Part shown: piece after piece, positions 34,201 to 43,417 of the stretch
How the letters are laid out: each line of letters begins with the position of its first letter
How positions within the stretch are numbered: position 1 is the stretch's first letter
Assembly: GCA_903632075.3 (NCBI GenBank)
Contig: CAHIKZ030005440.1
Coordinates: 1,058,501 to 1,122,500 of the forward strand
Reading direction: 5' to 3'
Origin: Acanthosepion pharaonis
Lineage: Eukaryota > Mollusca > Cephalopoda > Sepiida > Sepiidae
DNA: 64,000 nt
Notes under the pieces: generated by a model
The model's database searches: none
What the model was told of the DNA's origin: nothing
Seen by the model: only the letters and a program-made list of their open reading frames with translations
Program-made: the position numbers and the translations under genes

Positions 34201-35690
34201 AGAAGGCCGGAACGTACAACGGGCGAAATGTTGTAATAAATATGGCGATAAAAAAATGGCAATATGAATAATGTAAATAGTCCGAATAATGTAGAAATAC
34301 TGAAAGGCCGAAACGTTGTAATAAATATCTCAACAAAGATGAGACAATAGTCTGAATAATGTAAAAAGTGTACGAAACGTCATCTCAGAAATATAGACAG
34401 ATACCGAAAGGCCGAAACGTTGTAATAAATATGGCGACAACGATGAGGACAATAGTCTGAATAATGTAAATAGTGTACATAATGCCTCATCTCAGAAATA
34501 TAGACAGATACTGAATGGCCGAAACGTTGTAATAAATATGGCGACAAAGATGAGGACAATAGTCCGAATAATGTAAATAGTGTACATAATACCTCATCTC
34601 AGAAATATAAACAGATACTGAAAGGCCGAAACGTTGTAATAAATATGGCGACAAAGATGAGGACAATAGTCCGAATAATGTAAATAGTGTACATAATACC
34701 TCATCTCAGAAATATAGACAGATACCGAAAGGCCGAAACGTTGTAATAAATATGGCGACAACGATGAGGACAATAGTCCGAATAATGTAAATAGTGTACA
34801 TAATACCTCATCTCAGAAATATAGACAGATACTGAATGGCCGAAACGTTGTAATAAATATGGCGACAAAGATGAGGACAATAGTCCGAATAATGTAAATA
34901 GTGTACATAATACCTCATCTCAGAAATATAGACAGATACTGAATGGCCCAAACGTTGTAATAAATATGGCGACAAAGATGAGGACAATAGTCCGAATAAT
35001 GTAAATAGTGTACATAATACCTCATCTCAGAAATATAGACAGATACTGAAAGGCCGAAACGTTGTAATAAATATGGCGACAACGATGAGGACAATAGTCC
35101 GAATAATGTAAATAGTGTACATAATACCTCATCTCAGAAATATAGACAGATACTGAATGGCCGAAACGTTGTAATAAATAGGGCGACAAAGATGAGGACA
35201 ATAGTCCGAATAATGTAAATAGTGTACATAATACCTCATCTCAGAAATATAGACAGATACTGAATGGCCGAAACGTTGTAATAAATATGGCGACAAAGAT
35301 GAGGACAATAGTCCGAATAATGTAAATAGTGTACATAATACCTCATCTCAGAAATATAGACAGATACTGAATGGCCGAAATGTTGTAATAAATATGGCGA
35401 CAACGATGAGGACAATAGTCCGAATAATGTAAATAGTGTACATAATACCTCATCTCAGAAATATAGACAGATACTGAAAGGCCGAAACGTTGTAATAAAT
35501 ATGGCGACAAAGATGAGGACAATAATCCGAATAATGTAAATAGTGTACATAATACCTCATCTCAGAAATATAGACAGATACTGAAAGGCCGAAACGTTGT
35601 AATAAATATGGCGACAAAGATGAGGACAATAGTCCGAATAATGTAAATAGTGTACATAATACCTAATGTCATAAATATAGACAGATTATG
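34200..35690 (+). repeat. 107-bp satellite, about 13 units, trimeric higher-order repeat
   Basis: Units share CATAATACCTCATCTCAG and AGGCCGAAACGTTGTAATAA, spaced exactly 107 bp (for example 34585 and 34692). The diagnostic variant ACAACGATGAGG, instead of ACAAAGATGAGG, occurs at units beginning near 34438, 34759, 35080 and 35401, every 321 bp (3 x 107). That shows unequal exchange or copying of trimers. The first unit, next to the SINE, is the longer form. Confidence 0.95.
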
Positions 35691-36260
35691 AATTAAGAAG
35701 ATAGGAGATAACGATTGGCATTTCATTTAGATTTTGGGAGATTAAACCCGGAAGAGAGGTTCCACATAATTTTATTCATTTTTTTTATTTTATTTTGTGA
35801 TCATTTCACCCCAAGCATGGCAATGAAGCCACTAAGAGACAAATAGGTACTGAGTTAGAGAATGAGAAAAAACACTATTAACATTTCACATGATCTTTAA
35901 ATACATGATCTTTAAATAACTCTTCTGCCTTCACTCTATATGAAATCCCCTCAAAATATAGCGTTTTATATATCAGTTCTATATATTTGAAATTCTAGGA
36001 ACCTGGCTCTCAATTTCAGCCGAGATCGTTTTAGATGTTGTCATAGAAGGATATGACTGCACAACTAAGAAATTCAAATTGAACTTGTTGTGGCAGGAAT
36101 AACATTTGTCTTGTTTTAAATAGTCACCTACAGTGTGCTAAAGGTTAAGGATAGAGAATTAAGAAGACAAAAGATAACATTGTATTTTAATTTTTGAAGA
36201 TCAAAGGCAATACAGCCACTAAGATGCAAGGGGTTACTGAATGTTAGAAATTATGAGAAA
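35691..36260 (-). mobile_element. LINE-A tail fragments, minus strand
   Basis: 35691-35760 (GAATTAAGAAGATAGGAG), 35800-35885 (TCACCCCAAGCATGGCAATG, GCCACTAAGAGAC) and 36155-36260 (GAATTAAGAAGACAAAAG, GCCACTAAGATGCAAGG) are three LINE-A 3'-end pieces in reverse. Unrelated sequence lies between them. Confidence 0.65.
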
Positions 36261-37029
36261 AATTATTTCAATTAATTTGCACAAGGGTTTATATTTACCG
36301 TTTTGACTCTTGTGTAAATTGAACCGATGCCAGTCTTTTTGAATCTAGTGTAAATCGGAACGAGCCCGGCCTAGGCCTCTTGTGTTATATGAAGACATTT
36401 ATCGATTAACTGATCGTAATTTTTGTCCGTGAAGATTTATATTCGATATTAATCTAACAAGTCTTGATATAGAGTCAACCAACTTTACAGAAATATATAA
36501 ATAGAAAGAGATACCTGCTAATCGATGTTAGCATCCTTAGTCGATAGCTTGCCACAATATTCAATATCGAATTTCCGATAACCATTCGTGTTTTCCATGT
36601 CATCGCTTACAAATAGTTCAAATGTTTTCTTCACGCACGAAAGACAACAAAATGATAGTTTGTAACTGGTTGTTAAGCCGTAGCAGTTGTTCTTTGAAAT
36701 TGTCTTCCCCGGGGTTCCTTGAAGTACTTTCTTAGATTTTCAAGAGTCCAAAACTTCGAATCAAAGGCCAAACGAATTCTTTTTCTTTCTTTTACTTTTC
36801 GGCTTGTTACTTATTCGGAAGTGCAGAAAGCAAACATCTGATTCCATACAAAAGAGTTGCCATTCTTTTGTTGAGGACTTCTCAGTACGGAGCTGGAGGA
36901 GAGCAAATTATTCTGAAATGATGTCAAAGGGAGATAATTCTTTGATCTAGCTCTCTGGATTCCACCAGATAAACGAATGTTAGTTCCCCATGAGCAGTTG
37001 TGAACACAGGCAATCACACGTTTGCGCAG
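36261..37029. other. Unrecognised sequence
   Basis: GTGTAAATTGAACCGATGCC and a later GTGTAAATCGGAACGAGCC are a short imperfect direct repeat near 36310-36370. No gene is supported. Confidence 0.4.
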
Positions 37030-37165
37030 ACAGTGATTCACTAAGCGTAGCTCAGATGTGTCACGCGGTCGAATGTATGGGACGCCCAGTCGTAATGGAT
37101 CTATAGAGACAAGCTCGTTAACCATTACACCACGTCGAATTTCCTACCCGATGTCTCTGTTCTTG
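37030..37165 (-). mobile_element. tRNA-derived SINE-a, minus strand
   Basis: Reverse complement shows GACGTGGTGTAATGGTTAAC (A box region), ACGACTGGGCGTCCCATACA, then GACACATCTGAGCTACGCTT. Close to the plus-strand copy at 25.5 kb. Confidence 0.75.
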
Positions 37166-37229
37166 GATTTTTCTTTATTTTTAATTTTTGGTAACGACCT
37201 TCATGTTGACACCAGTTCTAAATTTGATA

Positions 37230-37585
37230 TTTTTTTTTATTTTTATTTTCACCCCAAGCAAGGCAGGAGTGCCATTAGCACGCAAAGAGTTATAGAGAGG
37301 AAGAGTGAGGGAAAAGACTGTGTATGGAAGAAATTGAGGAACAAGGCAACAGAAAATGGAGATTGACGTTGAATTTTTAAAAGTTTATAGTTATGAGGCA
37401 AGTTACTAAGAGGAAAGGGCTCCACTGTCGGGAAACGCAAGCAAAAAAACAAAAAAACCCTGGAGCAAATATGATGGTTGCATTTAACTATTTCGATAGT
37501 GAAAGGGTGGGTACTATATCCCAATCTAGTAGCACGTTTAAATTCATGGACTCGATGACACAGGCATTTATTTCTGCTTAACTCT
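37230..37585 (-). pseudogene. LINE-A 3' end and C-terminal coding remnant, minus strand
   Basis: The tail begins TTCACCCCAAGCAAGGCAGG at 37248 and is preceded by a T-run that is the poly-A side of the minus-strand element. Coding upstream gives HEFKRATRLGYSTHPFTIEI and VKCNHH on the minus strand. The LWNSLP segment is disrupted. The true RT C-terminus frame is broken near 37440. Confidence 0.75.
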
Positions 37586-37904
37586 TCTTTCATTACGTGT
37601 CATAGAATGCCCAGCAAAGTTTAACATTCAAACCCGTAAAAAACGGCGAGTCAAAAGGAAGGTTTTTCTTTTGACTCCGCTATTATTTAACGTTTCCTCG
37701 ACTTCCTCAGCAATGTTTATCGTTTTAAAATTTACGTTTATTTTTAAATTTATTAAAAAAAACAATGTGAACCTTGAACAGCGTAATATTTTTATTTATC
37801 ATTTTATAAAGAAATAAATAATGAAAACAATTTATAAATCTATAAATAAAACTAGCACATTAAACGAACTGGCTTTGTTCAAACTGTTGATAACAATTTT
37901 TTTT

Positions 37905-38560
37905 TTTTTTAAGCGTTTCACCCCAAGCAAGGCTAGAAGCCACTAGGACGCAAGGGGTTACAGAAAATTTGGAGCAAGATCAGATAGGAGTGATAGAAGA
38001 AAGAATGAGGAGGAGGGTAGTGGAAAGATCAAGGCAACTGGAGATGTCGATTGACATTACATTTGAATAGCTGGAGATTATAGCTCTCAGGGAAACTGGA
38101 ATAGGGAAGGGGGTTCCACAGGCGAGAGGTGTGAGGCATGAAGCTTTTGGAGTAGAAGAGACGGCTACATTTAGTAGTTTCGACAGTAAAAGGGTGAGAG
38201 ATGGATGCCAGCCTCGTAGGGCGCTTGAACTCATGAAGTCTGGGAACCAGCGAATGCAGCTCCTCGAGGCAATTACCATGAAAGTATTTGTAAAACAGAC
38301 AGAGAGAGGCGACGGCGCGTCTGTGAGAAAGTAGACTGTAGACGAGATGCCAGAGTAGGGCCAATTATATTGCATATCCACCTCTGGAGCTTATCAAGAA
38401 GCCCGAGGAAAACAGAAGTGGCTCCAGACCATATATGGCAGCAATACTCCATGCAAGGGCGAATTGTTGATTTGTAGATCTGGAGGATCGACTCCGGGGA
38501 GAAAAACTTCCTGGCGCGGCACAGGGAGCCAAATTTCCTTGCGGTGGACGAAGCAATATT
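37905..38560 (-). pseudogene. LINE-A RT C-terminal remnant, minus strand
   Basis: One of the better preserved copies. The minus-strand translation gives SHRRAVASLCLFYKYFHGNC, then LVPRLHEFKRPTRLA, SHPFTVETTKCSRLFYSKSF, RLWNPLPYSSFPESYNLQLF and KCNVNRHLQLP-stop (38031). Upstream, RICNIIGP-type and EYCCHIWSGA-type segments lie at 38400-38350 and 38450. The 3' end is at about 37915 (TTTCACCCCAAGCAAGGC next to a T-run). The 5' end is truncated at an ATT repeat (38565). A frameshift separates the upstream block. Role when intact: target-primed reverse transcription. Confidence 0.85.
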
Positions 38561-38563
38561 TTA

Positions 38564-38564
<1 letters not shown>

Positions 38565-38607
<43 letters not shown>
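38565..38607. repeat. (ATT)n microsatellite
   Basis: About 40 bases of ATT at the truncated 5' end of the minus-strand LINE-A. Confidence 0.95.
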
Positions 38608-38784
38608 GTAAATTGAAAACTTTCTCCAAAGTTTTCAGACTATGAAATTGAAAATGTTTAACATTTGGATCTAGGAAAAAATAATCAAGAAATAAAAGAA
38701 ATACCTCTATTACTGTTCAATTTCTTGACACCCTCGACAATTTTTACTGTTTTAAAAAGTGGTGTTTAGAATTGTTTTAAGCAT
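38608..38784. other. Short unassigned spacer
   Basis: AT-rich interval between two same-orientation LINE-A copies. Confidence 0.4.
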
Positions 38785-39440
38785 TTTACCCCAAGCAAGG
38801 CGGGAAGCCACGATCACGGAAGAGGTTACAGAGAGTAGGAGTTAGAGTAAAGAGGCGTGAAAGAGGAAAGGATGAAGAGAAGGCCAGGGAATAGATCAAG
38901 GCATCTGGAGATGTCGATTGACATTACATTTGACCAATTGTAGATTATAGGTATCTGGGAAACAAGTAATAAAAAGAGAATTCCACAGGCGAGAGGTGCG
39001 AGACATGAAGCTATTGGAGTAAAAGAGACGGCTACATTTAACCGTTTCGACAGTGAAAGGGTGGGACCGTAATGCCAGCCTAGTAGCACGCTTAAATTCA
39101 TGCAGTCTGGGAACTAGCGAAAGTAGCTCGTCGGAGCAGTTACCGTGAAAGTATTTGTAGAAAAGACAGAGGGAGGCATCGGCGCGTCTGCGAGAGAGCG
39201 ACTGTAGACGAGATGCCAGATCAGGGCCAATCACATTGCATATCCGTCTCTGGATCTTGTCGAGGAGCTTAAGGAGAACAGTGGGGGCACCAGACCATAT
39301 ATGGCAGCAGTATTCCATGCAAGGGCGAATGGCTGATTTGTAGATTTGAAGGATGGACTTTGGCGGGAAAAACTTTTTGGCGCGACACAGGAAACCAAAT
39401 TTCCTTGCAGTAGATGAATCAATTGATTCAATGTAATTAA
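38785..39440 (-). pseudogene. LINE-A RT C-terminal remnant, second copy
   Basis: A 140-codon minus-strand frame (39318-38896) is nearly uninterrupted: MEYCCHIWSGAPTVLLKLLD, KIQRRICNVIGPDLASRLQS, LSRRRADASLCLFYKYFHGN, LVPRLHEFKRATRLAL, SHPFTVETVKCSRLFYSNSF, RTSRLWNSLF and CNVNRHLQMP. The 3' UTR reaches TTTTACCCCAAGCAAGGC at 38788. Upstream, 39430-39320 continues the family in another frame. It is the cleanest LINE-A coding piece here but is heavily 5' truncated and lacks the catalytic palm, so it cannot act alone. Confidence 0.88.
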
Positions 39441-39499
39441 ATAACTAGAAAAAGGTTGCATATTCAGATGTTAGATTTTTTAAAGTAAGGCTCACCCTT

Positions 39500-40400
39500 T
39501 GCAAGCCCTGAGAGCAACTCGAGGTAGAGTATTACATTAAAAGGCAGTTTATGCGAATAGGAGAAAACGGTTAGCCTTAGACTTCAAAAGGTTAAGATTG
39601 TAGTGATCGTGGGAGCATCCTCTTGGGAGTCAGTTCCACAAAGCAGGTAGAGGGTTACAGATTAAGAGGTACCGTTTATGGGGATATGTGGGGAAGATAA
39701 CGGTTTACTCTAGACTTGAACAGGTTAAGATTGTAGTTATCCGGGAAGCATCCTCTTGGGAGTCGGTTCCACAGAGCAGTGCTTTGTGGGAAGTAGCTGT
39801 CGAACTTACACTACGGGAAAGGGATGGAATGTTTGTGGTTTGATACAATGTGAGTGTTATGGTGGGTCCTGTTACATTTTTTTGGATATGTATTTACTAG
39901 TGAGCCAGTCAAAATGAGCTGACTCATTTTATAGTTCACCCATAGAAGGGTTAACCAATCAGAAAGCTCAAAATATTCAATCCGATGTGTATAAAGGCAG
40001 CCATTTTGTTTTTTCTCCCAAATTATCCTCACTGCCAACCTGATATCGAAGACTTAAAGAATTACTTAACAGCCGCTACTTTCTCTGAATCTTCACTGCC
40101 GACCTCTGATATTGAACAGATTACGGACTTCACTTGATTCCTTATTCAGAGACTGCGACAAACATGGTCAACAGGTCCAAGCCGTGAAGATTAGAACTGG
40201 CAAAACCCAAGAATGTAGTTCGTCTGAGCACTTTACATGAAAGTAGCGATAGAACGGCGAGAGGTTTGCCTGTGAGAGAGAGAGAGAGGTGTGCAGGAAA
40301 TAATTTGTCACCCACAAGAACACGGAGACCGGGTTGGACTGAGTAAGGACTGGGCAGCTCCCGCCTAAATATGACAAGAGTGCTCTATTTGAGACCTGAT
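39500..40400 (-). pseudogene. LINE-B C-terminal remnant, split by a solo LTR
   Basis: Two tail units (39530-39660 and 39661-39780) repeat GGTTAAGATTGTAGT and CATCCTCTTGGGAGTC. Further upstream on the minus strand, coding resumes after the LTR with LSPFYRYFHVKCSDELHS (40270-40215). The gap is filled exactly by 39870-40173: the flanks GTTATGGTGGGTCC and AAGCCGTGAAGATTAG join to match the uninterrupted copies at 21.2 and 5.48 kb. Frame breaks are numerous. Confidence 0.8.
39870..40173. mobile_element. Solo LTR, 304 bp, with 5-bp target duplication
   Basis: The insert starts TGTTACATTTTTTTGG and ends ATGGTCAACA, so it has TG..CA ends in short inverted repeats (TGTT/AACA). It is flanked by GGTCC at 39865-39869 and 40174-40178. 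Empty-site homology comes from LINE-B at 21.2 and 5.48 kb. Inside are AACCAATCAG (CCAAT-like, near 39953) and TGTATAAAGGC (TATA-like, near 39988), in promoter-like order on the plus strand. There is no internal retrotransposon region, so it is a solo LTR. The family is not identified. Confidence 0.85.
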
Positions 40401-40406
40401 CTAAAG

Positions 40407-41602
40407 TAGTATTTCTCAAGCGATTTTAGGTCATCTCCCACTTTGGTGATTCTAAAGTTCTGGTGCTCACCTGTAATATTCAGTTCTTACATATTAAATG
40501 TTACTGCAATTCACGTAAAGGAAGCTTAAAAGCCAACAAAACTTGGTCTCTAAACAAACCTCCAAAAACCATGGCGTCCGAGAAAAATTAAAATTTAAAT
40601 AAAGAAACAAAAAAACAGTTAAATATATATAGTTTCAAAACATATAATAAAGAAATGAAAGGGAGAAATATAAAATATTTGAATGGAAGTTTATTCTGTG
40701 ATATATTTGATCATTTTAATCATGAAATAATAAAGAAAAATGAAATTTGAGCTCATCACAAAATAACTGATAATGAGATTCTTGTGCGTTATGGCTGCTA
40801 CAGATAGATTTTATATTAGGCCCCAATTTAGTCAGTTTAAGCCTCAAGTTTCCTCGTTCCAGTCGATTTCTTTTCTTCAATAACAAATCATTTACAGCAG
40901 TAAAGCCACATTCAGTTAAATATGAAGATGGAAAGGGTAACAACAAATTTCTTGCAACGGTGCTTGAATTTAAGCAAAACTGAATGCTCACACGCGCTGA
41001 TTGGCTGACAAAACATGGGCTCTTCCAGTGACATGCATCATGCTCTCTCCTTACGAGCTGATTGGCCAACAAAACATGGGCTCTTCCAGTGATATGCATC
41101 ACACCCTCTCCTTACGCGCTGATTGGTCTACAAAACATGGACTCTTCCAGTGACATGCATCACGCCCTTTCCTTACGCGTTGATTGGCCGACAAAATATG
41201 GGCTCTTCCAATGACATGCATCATGCCCTCTCCTTACGCGCTGATTGGCCGACAAAACATGGGCTCTTCCAGTGACATGCATCACGCCCTCTACTTTGTT
41301 GACCGAGACACACATGTGGAGAGACGGGAAATACCCTTTATGCCAATTTGACATGTACGTACATAGACACAAAATATTTTTATGTGTGCATACTGTATAT
41401 GCATCGTATATATTAACATACCTTAACAGTAACACTCTCACTCAGACTCACTAGAAAACAATTCCCTGTTAATAACTCATTTTTGAATTACCCCCTTATT
41501 CTGTTGGTATAGTAAGCCTAGGGGTGCACATCCTACGCATGCCCCATCAAAATATTGCCATGCACCACCGGTGGGGCATGGGGCCCACGTTGGGAATCAT
41601 CG
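40407..41602 (-). mobile_element. hAT element, internally deleted (transposase C-terminus kept)
   Basis: The minus-strand frame (41102-40716) contains LLLPFPSSYLTECGFTAVND, LLLKKRNRLERGNLRLKLTK and LGPNIKSICSSHNAQ. This is the C-terminal dimerisation region of hAT transposases of the ZBED/SCAND3-like group. The ends read TAGTATTTCTCAAGCG and, in reverse complement, CGATGATTCCCAACGTG, resembling hAT termini. Flanks ATCTAAAG and TTCTAAAG give a 7-of-8 match for the expected 8-bp duplication. The catalytic core is absent, and a 61-bp minisatellite occupies the coding strand upstream. It is inserted at the edge of LINE-B. Confidence 0.75.
40993..41298. repeat. 61-bp minisatellite inside the hAT element, 5 copies
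   Basis: CGCGCTGATTGG and AAAACATGGGCTCTTCCAGT recur with starts at 40993, 41054, 41115, 41176 and 41237, an exact 61-bp period. Copies are over 90 percent alike by eye. Each contains a CTGATTGGC (inverted CCAAT-like) word. Confidence 0.95.
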
Positions 41603-41774
41603 TTCTAAAGCAAGCGGAGTCAAGTGCTTATTTACTAAATTATTTTTTTATTTACAAATTATAAAATTTATAGAAAATATTTCTCTGAAGACATAAAGCA
41701 GCTATTAGATTTTTTAAATCCAATTTCTTTTAACAGAGCGAATAGGATATATAAATTTCTATATATATTATCAA

Positions 41775-41945
41775 CCTCTGTAGCTAAACTGGTATAGCAC
41801 GTCAGGCGATATGACGGTTCAGTGTAGGTTCGATTCCTGTCGGAGGACACATATTTTCTATGAAAATTTCTCGGACGTTCAGGCCGATGAATGTTGTTAA
41901 TACTGTTTATTATAAATATTATATTACTTAAATATCTGTGTCGAT
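41775..41945 (+). mobile_element. tRNA-derived SINE-d
   Basis: CCTCTGTAGCTAAACTGG (A-box-like), TATAGCACGTCAGGCGATAT, B-box-like GTAGGTTCGATTCCTGTCGG, then the body ATTTTCTATGAAAATTTCTC, GTTCAGGCCGATGAATG and ACTGTTTATTATAAA. Colinear with 18600-18765. Confidence 0.85.
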
Positions 41946-42104
41946 ATACATCACGTATTACAATAAAATATATTAAAATAAATTTCTATATAGCAGTAGT
42001 AGATATCTGTTTATCTTGCGAGACGAAAGTAGCGGTGTCTTTGGTCAAAATTCAATCCGTTGGTGGGGAAACTGGAGTGACTTCCCCAGGGTGCAGACTT
42101 CGGC

Positions 42105-42430
42105 GATGGTATATAGAGGTCGTGCGCTGATCAGGCCACAAGACTCCCCGGAATCGATCATCCAGATCTACAAATCAACAATTCGCCATTGCATGGAGTA
42201 TTGCTGCCATATATGGTCTGGAGCCCCTTCTGTTTTCCTCGGGGTTCTTGATAAGCTCCAGAGGCGGATATGCAATATAATTGGCCCTACTCTGGCATCT
42301 CGTCTACAGTCTACTTTCTCACAGACGCGCCGTCGCCTCTCTCTGTCTGTTTTACAAATACTTTCATGGTAATTGCCTCGAGGAGCTGTATTCGCTGGTT
42401 CCCAGACTTCATGAGTTCAAGCGGCCGTAC
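42105..42430 (+). pseudogene. LINE-A RT C-terminal remnant, plus strand
   Basis: An open frame ending at 42372 encodes IYKSTIRHCMEYCCHIWSGA, PSVFLGVLDKLQRRICNIIG and PTLASRLQS; a shift near 42305 then continues RRRLSLSVLQIL. SRSCIRWFPDFMSSS (frame-shifted LVPRLHEF) follows. Homology ends abruptly at about 42425 inside HEFKR, where SINE-a-like sequence starts. It is close in sequence to 38560-37905 in the opposite orientation. Confidence 0.85.
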
Positions 42431-42725
42431 TGACAAGATTAAAAGGAATACAGGCCATTACATTTGGGGACGGCTTGGTTGCAGGAGTTGCCAGAAAGTT
42501 GTCAGTATCGACATCCAACCGTCCTCGGGGCTTCACTCTGACAGGATTTACTTCCATAGCTTTTCCGTGTTTGGATATGACAGCTACCAGACCCCGTTTA
42601 TACGGGATCAATGGAGAAGTTTTGGTCGAGCTTACGAGCTCGGATACACCACATTAAATTCGGCCTTGTGTCACATCTGACCGCGTGGGGCGGTTGGTAG
42701 ATATCTTGAAGTTGGAGATTCATTG
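42431..42725 (+). mobile_element. SINE-a type element attached to the LINE-A end
   Basis: GTTTATACGGGATCAATGG, GCTCGGATACACCACATTAA and TTCGGCCTTGTGTCACATCT match the copy at 21.9-22.0 kb. The 42431-42590 part is not otherwise seen here. Confidence 0.55.
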
Positions 42726-43089
42726 TGGACTCATTTCTAGCAGTTGACTACTTCTAATACGCGCCGCTGGCGAATCTTATATGTGTTGTTCTTGTTGTAA
42801 GTATTATCGTTCATTACTAACCTTCGTTTAATTATTCTATTCAGTAACATTCCCTACAAACAACAAACCAAAAAAATAATAATCTGTTAAACTATTACTT
42901 AACACTAACAAGCTGAAACCGCAAATTCCATTCCGATTTCTTGCTTCCCTGATAACTACAAAAGATTTAAGTTTTAAATGCAGCGTCAATTGCTTCATTG
43001 TTCCTTTATTTCTTTTTCGGATCTTCGGATAATTTCTGACGGAATCTCCTGCTTTTCTGAGAAGGATTATTCGAGATTTAGAAAAGTCG
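42726..43089. other. Unrecognised sequence
   Basis: No feature recognised. The 91-codon minus-strand frame lacks family motifs. Confidence 0.35.
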
Positions 43090-43415
43090 ATTATTAAATG
43101 TCTGTTCACCATTTACATTATTCGGATTATTGTCCTCATCTGTGTTGCCATATTTCTTACAACGTTTCGACCGTTGTACGATCCGGCCTTCTTCAGGTGG
43201 TTGGAATGTTGAACTGAACCCTTCATTTCGCTCACTGGGGTAGACTGTTCTAGTTCCACGTGCCATGTTTAATGGATGTCAGTTATCAGTTATCTCCTGT
43301 TAATTTCCCTCTGAAAATTCTCCACTGCCTTAACCGGGTATTGAACTCACACTCTTTGGGTCCTGTCACTGGATCTAACCAACGCCTTTATCCACTGTGC
43401 CATGTGTTCTTAAGG
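43090..43415 (-). mobile_element. SINE-b, minus strand, with one long-type tail unit
   Basis: The tail (43090-43200) contains ACGTTTCGACCGTTGTACGA and TCCGGCCTTCTTCAGGTGG, followed by the body GGGGTAGACTGTTCTAGTTC and the head GGGTATTGAACTCACACTCT..CCACTGTGCCATGTGT. Its 5' (tRNA) end abuts a plus-strand satellite array, unlike the other copies, where the array follows the tail. Confidence 0.85.
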
Positions 43416-43417
43416 AT

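Noticed and set aside
34200..35690. Regular spaced repeats considered as a CRISPR array
   Set aside because: The 107-bp units are contiguous and homologous along their whole length with no unique spacers, and the DNA is clearly eukaryotic.
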